From positions 310,001 to 374,000 of the forward strand of contig NZ_JADNYK010000005.1 in NCBI RefSeq assembly GCF_017810075.1: a stretch of 64,000 nucleotides of DNA. The letters run 5' to 3'. The notes beneath the pieces are model-generated. The model was not told the origin of the DNA. It made no database searches and worked only from the letters and a program-made list of their open reading frames with translations. Of the stretch, positions 16,143-25,275 are shown in pieces. How positions within the stretch are numbered: position 1 is the stretch's first letter; each line of letters starts with the position of its first letter. Origin of the DNA: Pseudozobellia sp. WGM2 (GTDB taxonomy: Bacteria > Bacteroidota > Bacteroidia > Flavobacteriales > Flavobacteriaceae). Position numbers and translations under genes: made by a program.

Positions 16143-16174
16143 TTGACATTTTTAAAGAATTGGCAGTACTTTTG
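16143..16174 (+). promoter_or_regulatory. promoter of grpE-dnaJ
   Basis: TTG at 16143-16145, 21 bases, TACTTTTG at 16167-16174. The position rules out the earlier in-frame ATG at 16160 as start of grpE because that codon lies inside the promoter. No CIRCE element is seen. Confidence 0.7.
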
Positions 16175-16210
16175 CCCATTCTTAGAGTTGAAAATAAAAT
16201 TGAAGCATTT

Positions 16211-16762
16211 ATGAGCGATAAAGATATAAACGAAGACTTAGAAGATGTCTTGGATGAAGCTACGGGTGAAGCCGAAGCTGCTGAAAATGAAGTTGCCGAA
16301 CAAGAAGAACTTAGCGTAGAAGATGGGTTAAGGGAAGATTTGGCAAAAGAAAAAGACAAGTTTTTACGCTTGTTCGCGGAGTTCGAAAATTTCAAGAAAA
16401 GAACTTCAAAAGAGCGAATGGAAATGTTCAAGACCGCCGGGCAAGAGATTATGGTCTCAATGCTTCCGGTGATGGACGATTTTGACCGCGCATTAAAAGA
16501 ACTTGCAAAATCAGACGATAAAGAAATGTTCAAGGGTATAGAGCTGATAAGGGTGAAATTCCGTGAAACATTGAAATCGAAAGGTTTGGAAGAGGTAAAA
16601 GTAGAGCAAGGCGATACTTTTGATGCCGAAGTACATGATGCAATTACTCAAATACCAGCTCCCAGCAAAAAAATGAAGGGTAAAATCATTGATGTTGTTG
16701 AGAAAGGTTTCAAATTGGGCGAAAGAATAATCCGCCATCCGAAAGTGGTCGTTGGTAACTAA
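16211..16762 (+). CDS. grpE: nucleotide exchange factor GrpE
   Basis: 183 residues from ATG 16211. Acidic N-terminus (MSDKDINEDLEDVLDEA...), long coiled coil, then the conserved LRLFAEFENFKKRTSKER and the beta-domain features VHDAITQIPAPS and KGFKLGERIIRHPKVVV. GrpE releases ADP from DnaK; together with DnaJ downstream it completes two of the three DnaK-cycle parts, dnaK itself is not in the window. An in-frame ATG at 16160 was not used because the promoter overlaps it. dnaJ starts nine bases after the stop. Confidence 0.95.
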   Translation: MSDKDINEDLEDVLDEATGEAEAAENEVAEQEELSVEDGLREDLAKEKDKFLRLFAEFENFKKRTSKERMEMFKTAGQEIMVSMLPVMDDFDRALKELAKSDDKEMFKGIELIRVKFRETLKSKGLEEVKVEQGDTFDAEVHDAITQIPAPSKKMKGKIIDVVEKGFKLGERIIRHPKVVVGN

Positions 16763-16771
16763 AAAACAGGA

Positions 16772-17896
16772 ATGAAGGAAGATTATTACGAAATATTAGG
16801 TGTTGGTAAAAGTGCCAGTGCAGCCGAGATAAAAAAAGCATATCGCAAAATGGCCTTGAAGTATCACCCAGATAAAAACCCTGGTGACTCAAAGGCAGAA
16901 GATATGTTCAAAAAAGCTGCGGAAGCTTATGAGGTTTTAAGCAACGCAGACAAAAAGGCACGCTATGATCAGTTTGGTCATGCGGCTTTTGATGGCTCCG
17001 GCGGCTTTGGAGGTGGCGGCGGTATGAATATGGACGATATCTTCAGCCAGTTCGGTGATATCTTTGGTGGTGCGTTCGGCGGCAGTGGAGGTTTCAGTGG
17101 GTTTGGTGGTTTTGGCGGAGGTCAGAGAAGGGCCAAAGGCAGTAATCTTCGTATTCGAGTGAAACTAACACTTGAAGAAGTAGCCAATGGTGTAGAAAAA
17201 AAAGTCAAGGTTCGAAGAAAACTTCAGGCCGATGGCGTTACCTACAATACTTGTTCTACTTGTGGTGGTAGTGGTCAAGTAACCAAAATCACGAATACGA
17301 TTTTGGGACGTATGCAAACAGCGGCAACTTGCTCAGCTTGTGGTGGTAGCGGTCAAGTTATCAATAAGAAACCTAGTGATGCAGACGCACAAGGTCTTAA
17401 GGTAGTCGAGGAGACTGTTTCTATTAAAATTCCTGCAGGTGTTGAAGAAGGTATGCAGTTAAAGGTACCGGGCAAAGGTAACGATGCACCGGGCAACGGT
17501 ATTGCAGGGGATCTGTTGGTAGCTATTGAAACCGAAGACCATAGTACATTAAAACGTGAGGGAGATAATCTTCATTACGATTTGTACATCAGTATTTCTG
17601 AAGCGGTATTAGGTACCTCGAAAGAAATTGATGCGGTTGGGGGTAAAGTGAGAATCAAGCTGGAGTCAGGAATTCAATCAGGCAAAATACTTCGGTTGAG
17701 AGGTAAGGGTATTTCGAGCATCAATGGTTACGGTAGCGGTGACCTCTTGGTACATGTTAATGTTTGGACTCCGAAAGAACTCAATAAAGAACAAAAAGAA
17801 TTCTTTGAGCGAATGCAGGGCAATGAAAATTTTGAGCCAAAACCTGAGAAATCTGATAAATCTTTCTTCGAAAAAGTGAAGGATATGTTCTCATAA
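16772..17896 (+). CDS. dnaJ: molecular chaperone DnaJ, with a reduced zinc-finger region
   Basis: 374 residues. J domain residues 3-70 with HPD at 32-34; Gly/Phe-rich region about 75-120; C-terminal substrate-binding domains [14 protein letters not shown] and [19 protein letters not shown]. The zinc-binding section has only two CxxCxGxG motifs (Cys161/164 and Cys187/190) where E. coli DnaJ has four, i.e. one metal centre instead of two. I recall this for other Flavobacteriaceae too. Co-transcribed with grpE and ended by the hairpin at 17987. Confidence 0.95.
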   Translation: MKEDYYEILGVGKSASAAEIKKAYRKMALKYHPDKNPGDSKAEDMFKKAAEAYEVLSNADKKARYDQFGHAAFDGSGGFGGGGGMNMDDIFSQFGDIFGGAFGGSGGFSGFGGFGGGQRRAKGSNLRIRVKLTLEEVANGVEKKVKVRRKLQADGVTYNTCSTCGGSGQVTKITNTILGRMQTAATCSACGGSGQVINKKPSDADAQGLKVVEETVSIKIPAGVEEGMQLKVPGKGNDAPGNGIAGDLLVAIETEDHSTLKREGDNLHYDLYISISEAVLGTSKEIDAVGGKVRIKLESGIQSGKILRLRGKGISSINGYGSGDLLVHVNVWTPKELNKEQKEFFERMQGNENFEPKPEKSDKSFFEKVKDMFS

Positions 17897-17986
17897 TCCA
17901 AAAACTTTGGGATTTAAATAAAAAACGTATATTTGATTTAATATTGGGAAACCGATATAAATTTTCTTTTTCATAGCAATTTTTTT

Positions 17987-18020
17987 CCCATCCTTAATCT
18001 GATTAAGGGTGGGTTTTGTT
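17987..18020 (+). terminator. terminator of grpE-dnaJ
   Basis: Inverted repeat cccatccttaat / attaagggtggg with one G-T wobble and a short loop, followed by TTTTGTTTTTT. Confidence 0.75.
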
Positions 18021-18101
18021 TTTTAGGTTTTTTTGCATGCTTTAAACTTACAAGCTTAAAATGAGCTAACCTCTGCAACGATAACTGACAACTCTTTTCT
18101 A

Positions 18102-18109
18102 TATCTTTG
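18102..18109 (+). promoter_or_regulatory. -7 box of the ABC-MscS operon
   Basis: TATCTTTG matches TAnnTTTG and lies 14 bp before the ATG of the ABC ATPase. The -33 element is unclear. Confidence 0.5.
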
Positions 18110-18123
18110 ACAAAATTGCTTAC

Positions 18124-19059
18124 ATGAACAATATTTTGGTAGCTAAGGAGGTCACCAAAAGGTATGGCGATCATATAGCCTTGAATAAAGTTTCCTTAGA
18201 AATACCTAAAAACAGTATTTATGGTTTGTTAGGTCCCAATGGAGCGGGCAAAACGACATTGATTCGAATAATCAACCAAATCACTTATCCCGACCAAGGA
18301 GAAGTTTTCTTTGACGGTCAACCGCTAAAATCATCTCACATAGCCCAAATTGGTTATCTGCCTGAAGAAAGGGGATTGTACAAAAGCATGAAGGTGGGGG
18401 AGCAGGCCTTATATTTGGCACAGCTAAAAGGACTCGAAAAAGCGGAAGCAAAAAAACGTTTAAAGTACTGGTTTGAACGACTGGAAATTGGTGATTGGTG
18501 GAATAAAAAGATCCAGGAGCTCTCAAAGGGTATGGCTCAGAAAATTCAATTTATCGTTACCATATTACACGAACCCAAGCTCTTGATTTTTGACGAACCC
18601 TTTAGTGGTTTCGACCCTATCAATGCCAATATTATCAAAGATGAAATTTTAAATTTAAAGGAAAAGGGAACCTCTATTATTTTTTCTACCCACCGTATGG
18701 AATCGGTTGAAGAACTCTGTGAACACATAGCTCTCATTCATCGCTCGGAAAAAGTGTTAGACGGTAAGCTATCTGAAATTAAGAAAGCTTATAAAAATAA
18801 TATTTTTAATGTGGGCCTGGTTACAAAAAATGGCGATATGATACTAAAAGAACTGGCCGATAAATTCAATATTAGTTCTTCGAAATTCGATGCAGAAGAA
18901 AATCAACTTAACTTTACTCTGCAATTGCCCAACAATGATTCAAGCGGTGTCTTGGCTTATCTTTCTACAAAAGCAAATGTCAATCACTTTGTTGAGACTA
19001 TTCCTTCTACAAGCGAAATTTTTATTCGCACCGTTCAAAACAAAGGCTTTCATGAATAA
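18124..19059 (+). CDS. ABC transporter ATP-binding protein (NatA/CcmA-like)
   Basis: 311 residues. Walker A GPNGAGKTT at about 37-45, signature LSKGMAQKIQF near 139, Walker B LLIFDEPFSGF near 160, and a switch His in FSTHRMES. A C-terminal extension of about 80 residues (DUF4162-like) follows. With the adjacent permease it forms a two-gene exporter of the ABC-2/NatAB type; possible substrates are ions or small toxic compounds, not determined. The permease ATG overlaps the end of this gene by eight bases, indicating translational coupling. Confidence 0.92.
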   Translation: MNNILVAKEVTKRYGDHIALNKVSLEIPKNSIYGLLGPNGAGKTTLIRIINQITYPDQGEVFFDGQPLKSSHIAQIGYLPEERGLYKSMKVGEQALYLAQLKGLEKAEAKKRLKYWFERLEIGDWWNKKIQELSKGMAQKIQFIVTILHEPKLLIFDEPFSGFDPINANIIKDEILNLKEKGTSIIFSTHRMESVEELCEHIALIHRSEKVLDGKLSEIKKAYKNNIFNVGLVTKNGDMILKELADKFNISSSKFDAEENQLNFTLQLPNNDSSGVLAYLSTKANVNHFVETIPSTSEIFIRTVQNKGFHE

Positions 19060-20392
19060 GTTATTACTCATAATCAAGCGTGAATATCTGGCGAAAGTTC
19101 GAAATAAGTCATTTGTAATCATGACCTTTTTAAGCCCTGTTCTAATGGTGGGTATGGTAGTGCTTATTGCTTATTTGGCTAAGATAAATGACAATGAACA
19201 ACGTGTAATAGGTATTCTGAACGAGAGCGATTATTTTTCTAATGAATTTGTGATAACCGAGAACACGTCATTCATTAATTTCACAGATTTAACTTTAGAG
19301 ACAGCCAAAGACTCAGCGGCACAGTTGGGCTTTTATGGCCTGTTATATATACCAGATGAGATTAGCCTAGAAAAAGTTTGCCAACGCTCGTTTTTATATA
19401 CCAAAGATGCACCCAGTACAACAGTAACCGATAAAATTGAAGGGGTATTTCAGCAACGTTTACGACAGCAGCGCTTACTTGATCTAGGGCTATCATCTTC
19501 AGATTTTGAAACTGTTGATACCGATTTTGATATTAACACCGCTACTTTTCAGGGTGAGACCAATATTAAGGGCATCACCGAAATAAAGGCATTCATCGGG
19601 GGCGGATTTGGTTATTTGATCATGATGTTCATAATCATTTATGGTGGTTTTGTTATGCGTAGTGTAATCGAAGAAAAAACCAGTAGAATTATTGAAGTGA
19701 TCATATCTTCGGTAAAACCTTTTCAGTTGATGTTGGGCAAGATTATCGGTACCTCTTTGGCGGGCATAACCCAATTTGCCATTTGGTTGGTGTCGGCATC
19801 AATACTTCTGTTTGTTGTTTTTGCTTTTTTTGATATAGACCCTTCGGCTTTAAGTGCTGGAAACCAAATACAAGCTGGTATGGGTTCTAATATGACTCCG
19901 ACCGTGCCTACCGTGGATCAGACCATGCAAGTTTATGCTCAAGAATTGTTCAATATTCCTTGGGTGATGCTAATTACTTTCTTTTTGATTTATTTTCTCT
20001 TAGGCTATTTAATCTATAGTTCGATTTATGCGGCAATAGGTGCGGCGGTCGATAATGAGACAGATACTCAACAGTTCATATTTCCTATTATTATGCCTCT
20101 GATGTTGGCCATATATGTAGGGTTCTTTTCCGTTTTTAGTAATCCTCATGGGCCAATAGCTGTTGGCTTTTCACTGTTTCCGTTAACATCTCCCATCGTT
20201 ATGATGATGAGATTGCCCGGTGGTATTGGTGAAGGTGGGGTACCCCTTTGGGAACTGGTCACATCGATACTGTTATTATTCGGTACCTTTATAGGTATCG
20301 TTTGGTTGGCAGCCAAAATTTATAGGGTAGGTATATTAATGTACGGTAAAAAACCCACTTATAAAGAATTGTTCAAGTGGTTAAAATACTGA
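19052..20392 (+). CDS. ABC-2 type permease (NatB-like)
   Basis: 446 residues from ATG 19052. The start is set by MNKLLLIIKREYLAKVRNKSF, the canonical opening of this family; an upstream in-frame ATG at 18890 would add 54 residues read out of frame through the ATPase gene. One N-terminal membrane segment, a large extracytoplasmic domain (about residues 50-180), then five segments at the C-terminus containing YGGFVMRSVIEEKTSRIIEV, the ABC-2 signature region. Partners the ATPase at 18124. The next gene starts two bases after the stop. Confidence 0.92.
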   Translation: MNKLLLIIKREYLAKVRNKSFVIMTFLSPVLMVGMVVLIAYLAKINDNEQRVIGILNESDYFSNEFVITENTSFINFTDLTLETAKDSAAQLGFYGLLYIPDEISLEKVCQRSFLYTKDAPSTTVTDKIEGVFQQRLRQQRLLDLGLSSSDFETVDTDFDINTATFQGETNIKGITEIKAFIGGGFGYLIMMFIIIYGGFVMRSVIEEKTSRIIEVIISSVKPFQLMLGKIIGTSLAGITQFAIWLVSASILLFVVFAFFDIDPSALSAGNQIQAGMGSNMTPTVPTVDQTMQVYAQELFNIPWVMLITFFLIYFLLGYLIYSSIYAAIGAAVDNETDTQQFIFPIIMPLMLAIYVGFFSVFSNPHGPIAVGFSLFPLTSPIVMMMRLPGGIGEGGVPLWELVTSILLLFGTFIGIVWLAAKIYRVGILMYGKKPTYKELFKWLKY

Positions 20393-20394
20393 AG

Positions 20395-21327
20395 ATGTTG
20401 TTTCAAGAAGAATCAAATAAGGTTGTTGAAATAATTGAAAAAGATATTTGGGGAAGCTTAAAAGATTTCCTTCAAATAGGTATTTCGTACGGTCAAGGCG
20501 ATCAACGTATTCAAATTACAATTGGGCTGTTGATTATATTGACCTTAGCTCTACTAAGCACAACATTTGTATTGCGCTGGCTGCGGGGGCTTTTTACCCG
20601 TCGAATGGAAAATGATGATAGGCTAAAGTTCATCAGTGTTTTTAAGTTCATTCGATATGTGGTTTATCTCATTGTCATTTTATTGACTATGAGCGCGGCC
20701 GGTATAGATATTACTTTGCTGCTAACTGCATCTGCGGCGTTGTTCGTTGGTTTGGGTCTAGCTCTACAAGAACTTTTTCAAGATATTATTGGTGGAATTT
20801 TAATCATAGTCGATAAGTCACTTCATGTCGGTGATATTATCGATGTTGATGGAAAGGTCGGAAAGGTTTTTGAAATTAAACTTAGAACGACAAGGGCCAT
20901 TACCCGAGATGATAAGATAATCATCATTCCCAACCATCATTTTATCAGCAATATTATATACAATTACACCCAAAACCATAAAAGTACCAGAGAAAAAATA
21001 ATAGTGGGTGTCGCCTATGGAAGCGATGTTCAGCTTGTGACCAAAATTCTCGAGGAAATTTCCGTTGACCATCAAGGGGTTTTGAAAAATCCGAAACCTT
21101 TTGTAATGTTTGATGATTTTGGAGACTCAGCATTAATGTTTTCACTGAACTTCTATATTGCCGATAGTTTCAGTGACCCTAGAATTAAAAGTGAAATGCG
21201 TTATAAGATCGATGAGAAATTTAGGGAGAATAATATTACGATTCCTTTTCCTCAACGTGATGTTCATCTTTTTCAACACTCACCCTTTCAACACAGTTCT
21301 GTGGCTAATTCCGAAAAGTCCGAATGA
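20395..21327 (+). CDS. MscS family mechanosensitive channel protein
   Basis: 310 residues from ATG 20395, two bases after the permease stop; an in-frame GTG at 20377 lies inside the permease and is less likely. Soluble N-terminus of about 40 residues, three membrane segments, then the pore helix ALFVGLGLALQELFQDIIGGI and beta domain DKSLHVGDIIDV; IIIPNHHFISNIIYNYT matches the family. It differs from the 3469 channel in having a longer N-terminus. Presence in an ABC exporter operon is a local feature worth noting; no functional link is known. Confidence 0.9.
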   Translation: MLFQEESNKVVEIIEKDIWGSLKDFLQIGISYGQGDQRIQITIGLLIILTLALLSTTFVLRWLRGLFTRRMENDDRLKFISVFKFIRYVVYLIVILLTMSAAGIDITLLLTASAALFVGLGLALQELFQDIIGGILIIVDKSLHVGDIIDVDGKVGKVFEIKLRTTRAITRDDKIIIIPNHHFISNIIYNYTQNHKSTREKIIVGVAYGSDVQLVTKILEEISVDHQGVLKNPKPFVMFDDFGDSALMFSLNFYIADSFSDPRIKSEMRYKIDEKFRENNITIPFPQRDVHLFQHSPFQHSSVANSEKSE

Positions 21328-22205
21328 AAAATAGGTTTAAGACGATTCTCGTCTTTTTTAGTACTATTCTTTTGGTTGTAAACCTAGGTATAGCACAAAC
21401 TCCTGATGTGGTGAGGGCCGAGTACATGCTGATGCCAAGAAATAAATCTGATGCGCAATTGTCAAGGTTGAAGTTATTGGTTAATTTTCCGATTGCCGTA
21501 GGTGATTCTAACAACTTGGTTTTCGGTAGTGAATATAATCGGTTGGCGTACGACTTACAAAAAGAGCTTCCCTTTAGTAGTGCGGGTTTAAAACAATTTC
21601 ATATTCTCGATGTGAATATGGCTTTTGTATATAAGTTTGCGCCTTCTTGGCGCTTTATCGGTGTGGTAACCCCTCGATTGGCCTCTACGCTGACAGCCCC
21701 ATTAGAAAATGGTGATTTCTCTGTCAATGCCACGGTCGGTTTTCTCAAAGAGAAAAAAAATATTGATAAACCCATGCTGCTGGTCTTGGGTATTGCCTAT
21801 AATTCGACCGTGGCCCTGCGTATACCGTTGCCGATTATTTATTATGAAGAACGATTTAGACCGAACTGGAGTTTCGTGGTTGGTATACCGAAAACGGGTT
21901 TAAAATACCATTTTAAAGAAAGACACCAGTTTCAAAGCGAATTCATATTTGATGGTTATTACGTAAACCTGCAAAGTAATATAGTGCTGCCCAATACAGT
22001 TTCTGCATCTTCGGTATCTTCTTCTGCAGCTTTGGTAACCTTGGGCTACCAGTACAAACTGGCTAAAAGCACTTTTCTATATGCCTACATGGGCCATACC
22101 GTTTTTCAAGATGGAGTGTTGAGGGATAACGAAAGAAATGATATTTTTACTTTAAACGATGACCCTAGCTTTTATTTTAGAACGGGTTTCAGAATTGGTT
22201 TGTAA
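21324..22205 (+). CDS. DUF6268-type outer-membrane beta-barrel protein
   Basis: 293 residues with a signal peptide ending near N-L-G-I-A-Q. The mature part consists of alternating strands (LKLLVNFPIAV, LDVNMAFVYKF, WRFIGVVTPRLAS...) ending in FYFRTGFRIGL, typical of a small outer-membrane barrel; I assign it to the DUF6268 group with moderate confidence. The start ATGA overlaps the MscS stop by four bases, so this is the last gene of a four-gene coupled operon. Function unknown. Confidence 0.75.
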   Translation: MKNRFKTILVFFSTILLVVNLGIAQTPDVVRAEYMLMPRNKSDAQLSRLKLLVNFPIAVGDSNNLVFGSEYNRLAYDLQKELPFSSAGLKQFHILDVNMAFVYKFAPSWRFIGVVTPRLASTLTAPLENGDFSVNATVGFLKEKKNIDKPMLLVLGIAYNSTVALRIPLPIIYYEERFRPNWSFVVGIPKTGLKYHFKERHQFQSEFIFDGYYVNLQSNIVLPNTVSASSVSSSAALVTLGYQYKLAKSTFLYAYMGHTVFQDGVLRDNERNDIFTLNDDPSFYFRTGFRIGL

Positions 22206-22330
22206 TTTCAATGATGAAATGATTTTCACTTCAAAAAACGGAAGCCAAAAAACGTTAAAACTTTCCTCATATTAGTTTGTACTTGTATCTTACCATGAGG
22301 TTTATCAATAATATCTGAAAAAGAAAATAT

Positions 22331-23494
22331 ATGTCTAAAATATTGGTTGTTGAAGATGAAGCAGCTATACGAAGGGTCTTGGTTAAAATTCTTTCCGAAG
22401 AAAATAATGCATATCAATTAGAGGAAGCTGAAGATGGTGTAAAAGGTCTAGAGGCAATCAAGAACAATGATTATGATTTGGTTCTTTGTGATATAAAAAT
22501 GCCAAAAATGGATGGCGTAGAGGTGCTTGAGGCCGCTAAAAAAGTAAAACCTGAAATACCTTTTATAATGATTTCAGGGCATGGAGATTTAGAAACTGCT
22601 GTAAACACCATGCGAATTGGTGCTTTCGATTACATATCAAAACCGCCAGATTTAAATCGCTTATTAACAACAGTAAGAAATGCGCTTGACAGAAAAGAAC
22701 TTGTTGTAGAAAATAAGATTTTAAAGAAAAAGGTTGGTAAGAATTACGAAATGATCGGTGATAGTGATGAGATATCGGCTATCAAAGATATGATAGAAAA
22801 AGTGGCGCCGACCGAGGCCCGAGTTTTGATTACCGGATCTAACGGCACAGGTAAGGAATTGGTTGCTCATTGGGTTCATCAAAAAAGCCAAAGGAGTGCC
22901 GCTCCGTTCATTGAGGTCAATTGTGCGGCCATACCTTCAGAACTTATCGAAAGTGAGCTCTTCGGTCATGTTAAAGGGGCCTTTACCTCTGCGGTACGCG
23001 ACCGGGCGGGTAAGTTCGAGGCGGCCAACAAGGGCACCATATTTTTAGATGAAATTGGTGATATGAGCCTCTCGGCACAAGCTAAAGTCTTACGTGCTTT
23101 ACAAGAGAATAAAATTTCTCGGGTAGGTACCGATAAAGATATCAAAGTTGACGTAAGGGTTGTTGCGGCCACCAATAAGGATCTAAAAAAGGAAATTGAA
23201 GAAAATAGGTTTCGCGAAGACCTTTATCACCGGCTTGCGGTAATACTGATTAAAGTTCCTGCACTTAATGATAGACGTGATGATATTCCATTATTAATTA
23301 ATCATTTTACCAAAAAAATCACAGCAGAACAGGGTGTGGGTGCCAAAACATTCTCCGATAAAGCGATCAAGTTATTGAAAGGCTATGACTGGACGGGTAA
23401 TATTCGAGAACTACGTAATGTGGTGGAGCGATTGATTATTCTCGGGGGCAAAGAGGTGACCGAAGAAGATGTTAAGCTTTTTGCAAGTAAGTAA
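22331..23494 (+). CDS. sigma-54-type response regulator without DNA-binding domain
   Basis: 387 residues. Receiver domain 1-120 with acidic pocket Glu8/Asp9, phosphoacceptor Asp54 and Lys104. AAA+ domain 140-385: Walker A GSNGTGKE at 169-176, the sigma-54 contact loop reads GAFTSA (216-221) instead of the usual GAFTGA, Walker B TIFLDEIGD at 236-244, and FREDLYHRL. The protein stops just after the AAA+ lid, so the Fis-type helix-turn-helix present in NtrC is missing. Such regulators may work from solution or through another DNA-binding partner. No sensor kinase is adjacent. Confidence 0.9.
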   Translation: MSKILVVEDEAAIRRVLVKILSEENNAYQLEEAEDGVKGLEAIKNNDYDLVLCDIKMPKMDGVEVLEAAKKVKPEIPFIMISGHGDLETAVNTMRIGAFDYISKPPDLNRLLTTVRNALDRKELVVENKILKKKVGKNYEMIGDSDEISAIKDMIEKVAPTEARVLITGSNGTGKELVAHWVHQKSQRSAAPFIEVNCAAIPSELIESELFGHVKGAFTSAVRDRAGKFEAANKGTIFLDEIGDMSLSAQAKVLRALQENKISRVGTDKDIKVDVRVVAATNKDLKKEIEENRFREDLYHRLAVILIKVPALNDRRDDIPLLINHFTKKITAEQGVGAKTFSDKAIKLLKGYDWTGNIRELRNVVERLIILGGKEVTEEDVKLFASK

Positions 23495-23497
23495 AGC

Positions 23498-24196
23498 CTA
23501 TTTGCCGCACTCGCCAAGTTTTTCAATGGCCTCTGCGGTTATTTCTTTGGTTTTCAGATTGTAATATTTTTTGCCTTCTGATAAATTTGATTTTAAAAGC
23601 TGTTGTTCGCATTGTTCAAATATACGGTCGGCATAGGCGCGTGCTTCGCGACAATTTACGGTCGAAATTATGTTGTCAAGTGATGTTCTATAAGATGCTA
23701 AGGAAGAGTCAACTTTTTGCTTTAACAATTCTTCTGTAGGTGGGGTGTAACTGCCGTGCTCACTTTCGTTCGTAAGATTAACGGTATTCAGGGCTAGCAC
23801 ATCGTTTCCGTAAGAGCTTTTGTGGGTGTTGTGTTCTTTTAAAGAGGTTAAAGTATCAGAGGTTTCTTTTAGTGCTTTGTTCAAAAAAATAGCAGTGCTT
23901 GCCAAAGTTGATGTTTTGGTAGCCATTTTTAAATGCTCTGAACTTAGGGTAATGTTGTCTATGGCATATTCACAACCACAGCTATCTAGCTCTTTTTTTG
24001 ATTTTTCGATGGCGTTAATTGCTTTATAGGTGTGAAAACGAGTTAATTGCAAATCGGTCATAGCTACGGCTTTCTCGATTTCAGATTTTACGTAACCCAC
24101 ATTTGAGCTAGCATATTCACACGATTGATTAGGTTTATATGAAGACAATAATCCTAATAATATAAAGGGTAAGAGTAAGGTTTGTAGTTGCTTCAT
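23498..24196 (-). CDS. exported helical protein of unknown function
   Basis: 232 residues with a Sec-type hydrophobic N-terminus (LLLPFILLGLLSSYKP). The mature protein is predicted mostly helical and has six Cys, including a C-G-C in LDSCGCEYAID, a VNCREARAY segment and a C-terminal GECGK. I do not recognise the family. It is convergent with the sigma-54 regulator (3 bp between stops) and divergent from the PPK2 gene; no regulatory features were seen in the 197 bp upstream. Confidence 0.65.
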   Translation of the reverse strand: MKQLQTLLLPFILLGLLSSYKPNQSCEYASSNVGYVKSEIEKAVAMTDLQLTRFHTYKAINAIEKSKKELDSCGCEYAIDNITLSSEHLKMATKTSTLASTAIFLNKALKETSDTLTSLKEHNTHKSSYGNDVLALNTVNLTNESEHGSYTPPTEELLKQKVDSSLASYRTSLDNIISTVNCREARAYADRIFEQCEQQLLKSNLSEGKKYYNLKTKEITAEAIEKLGECGK

Positions 24197-24393
24197 GGCA
24201 AGATGTTCGATTGTAAAATTTGGGATGTTTTTACAATGTAAAGTTAATCAGGTCAGTACTTTACTGACTATTTTTTTCGATGGAACACACAGACCTTACC
24301 ATTTATTGGATAAGATGGTGACTTAAGCGGTTGAACGGTTATTTTTTTTAACATTTACTACCTTTCAACGATGAAATCATTTATATTCCACCT

Positions 24394-25275
24394 ATGAATA
24401 CATCTAAAATCAATACTTTCAAGATAACCGATAGGGTAAAATTGGCCGATTGCTCAACCTATGAGGACTTCGGTGCTTCAGATAAAGACTTAAAAAAGCG
24501 GCTTAGAGAAATTCGGGAAGAGCTGGGTGATTTTCAAGATACCCTTTACGCCCATGGAAAATATAGCGTGCTTGTTTGTCTACAAGGAATGGATACTGCT
24601 GGTAAAGACAGCCTCATAAGAGAAGTGTTCAAAGATTTTAATGTTCGTGGGGTGGTGGTACACAGTTTTAAGGTGCCAACGGAGTTAGAAAGAAAGCATG
24701 ATTATTTATGGAGACATTACATAGCGTTACCGGCAAGGGGCAAGTTTGGTGTTTTTAACCGTACACACTATGAAAACGTCTTGGTAACGCGGGTGCATCC
24801 TGAATACATTTTAGGAGAGCAGCTTCCGAACGTAAATTCAGTAGATGATGTCAATGAAGATTTTTGGGATAAGAGGTTTGATCAAATCAATGATTTTGAA
24901 CGACATATTGCTGAAAACGGAACCATAATTTTTAAATTCTTTCTTAACCTCTCTAAAGAAGAGCAACGTCAGAGATTGTTAAGACGGTTGGCTCTGCAAC
25001 GTAAAAACTGGAAATTTTCACCGGGCGACCTCGAAGAGAGAAAATTATGGAAAGAATATCAATTTTGTTATGAAGATGCCCTGAACAGAACATCTAAGCC
25101 TCATGCACCCTGGTACGTAATACCTGCTGATAATAAAAAGGCCGCTCGCCTCAGTGTAGCCACTATTCTTTTGAAAGAGTTAAAAAAATACAAAGATATA
25201 ACCGAGCCAGAGCTTGAAGCAAAAATTAAAGCTAATTTAGAAGCTTACAAAAATCAGCTGCAAAACGAAGAATAA
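24394..25275 (+). CDS. polyphosphate kinase 2 family protein
   Basis: 293 residues, single-domain PPK2. Walker A GMDTAGKDS at 65-73, the Walker-B/lid region with FNRTHYENVLVTRVHP, and KFFLNLSKEEQRQRLLRR are all family motifs. PPK2 enzymes transfer phosphate between polyphosphate and nucleotides, usually making NTP or NDP from polyP; the class (I, II or III) and nucleotide are not decidable by eye, though the size suggests a class that uses NDP or NMP. The stop codon overlaps the start of the M28 peptidase gene (TAATG). Confidence 0.92.
   Translation: MNTSKINTFKITDRVKLADCSTYEDFGASDKDLKKRLREIREELGDFQDTLYAHGKYSVLVCLQGMDTAGKDSLIREVFKDFNVRGVVVHSFKVPTELERKHDYLWRHYIALPARGKFGVFNRTHYENVLVTRVHPEYILGEQLPNVNSVDDVNEDFWDKRFDQINDFERHIAENGTIIFKFFLNLSKEEQRQRLLRRLALQRKNWKFSPGDLEERKLWKEYQFCYEDALNRTSKPHAPWYVIPADNKKAARLSVATILLKELKKYKDITEPELEAKIKANLEAYKNQLQNEE

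Noticed and set aside
16160-16210. 17-codon upstream extension of grpE
   Set aside because: Starts within the promoter (TTG 16143, TACTTTTG 16167); real start ATG 16211.
18890-19051. Earlier in-frame ATG for the ABC permease
   Set aside because: Lies inside the ATPase gene in another frame; the family N-terminus begins at ATG 19052.
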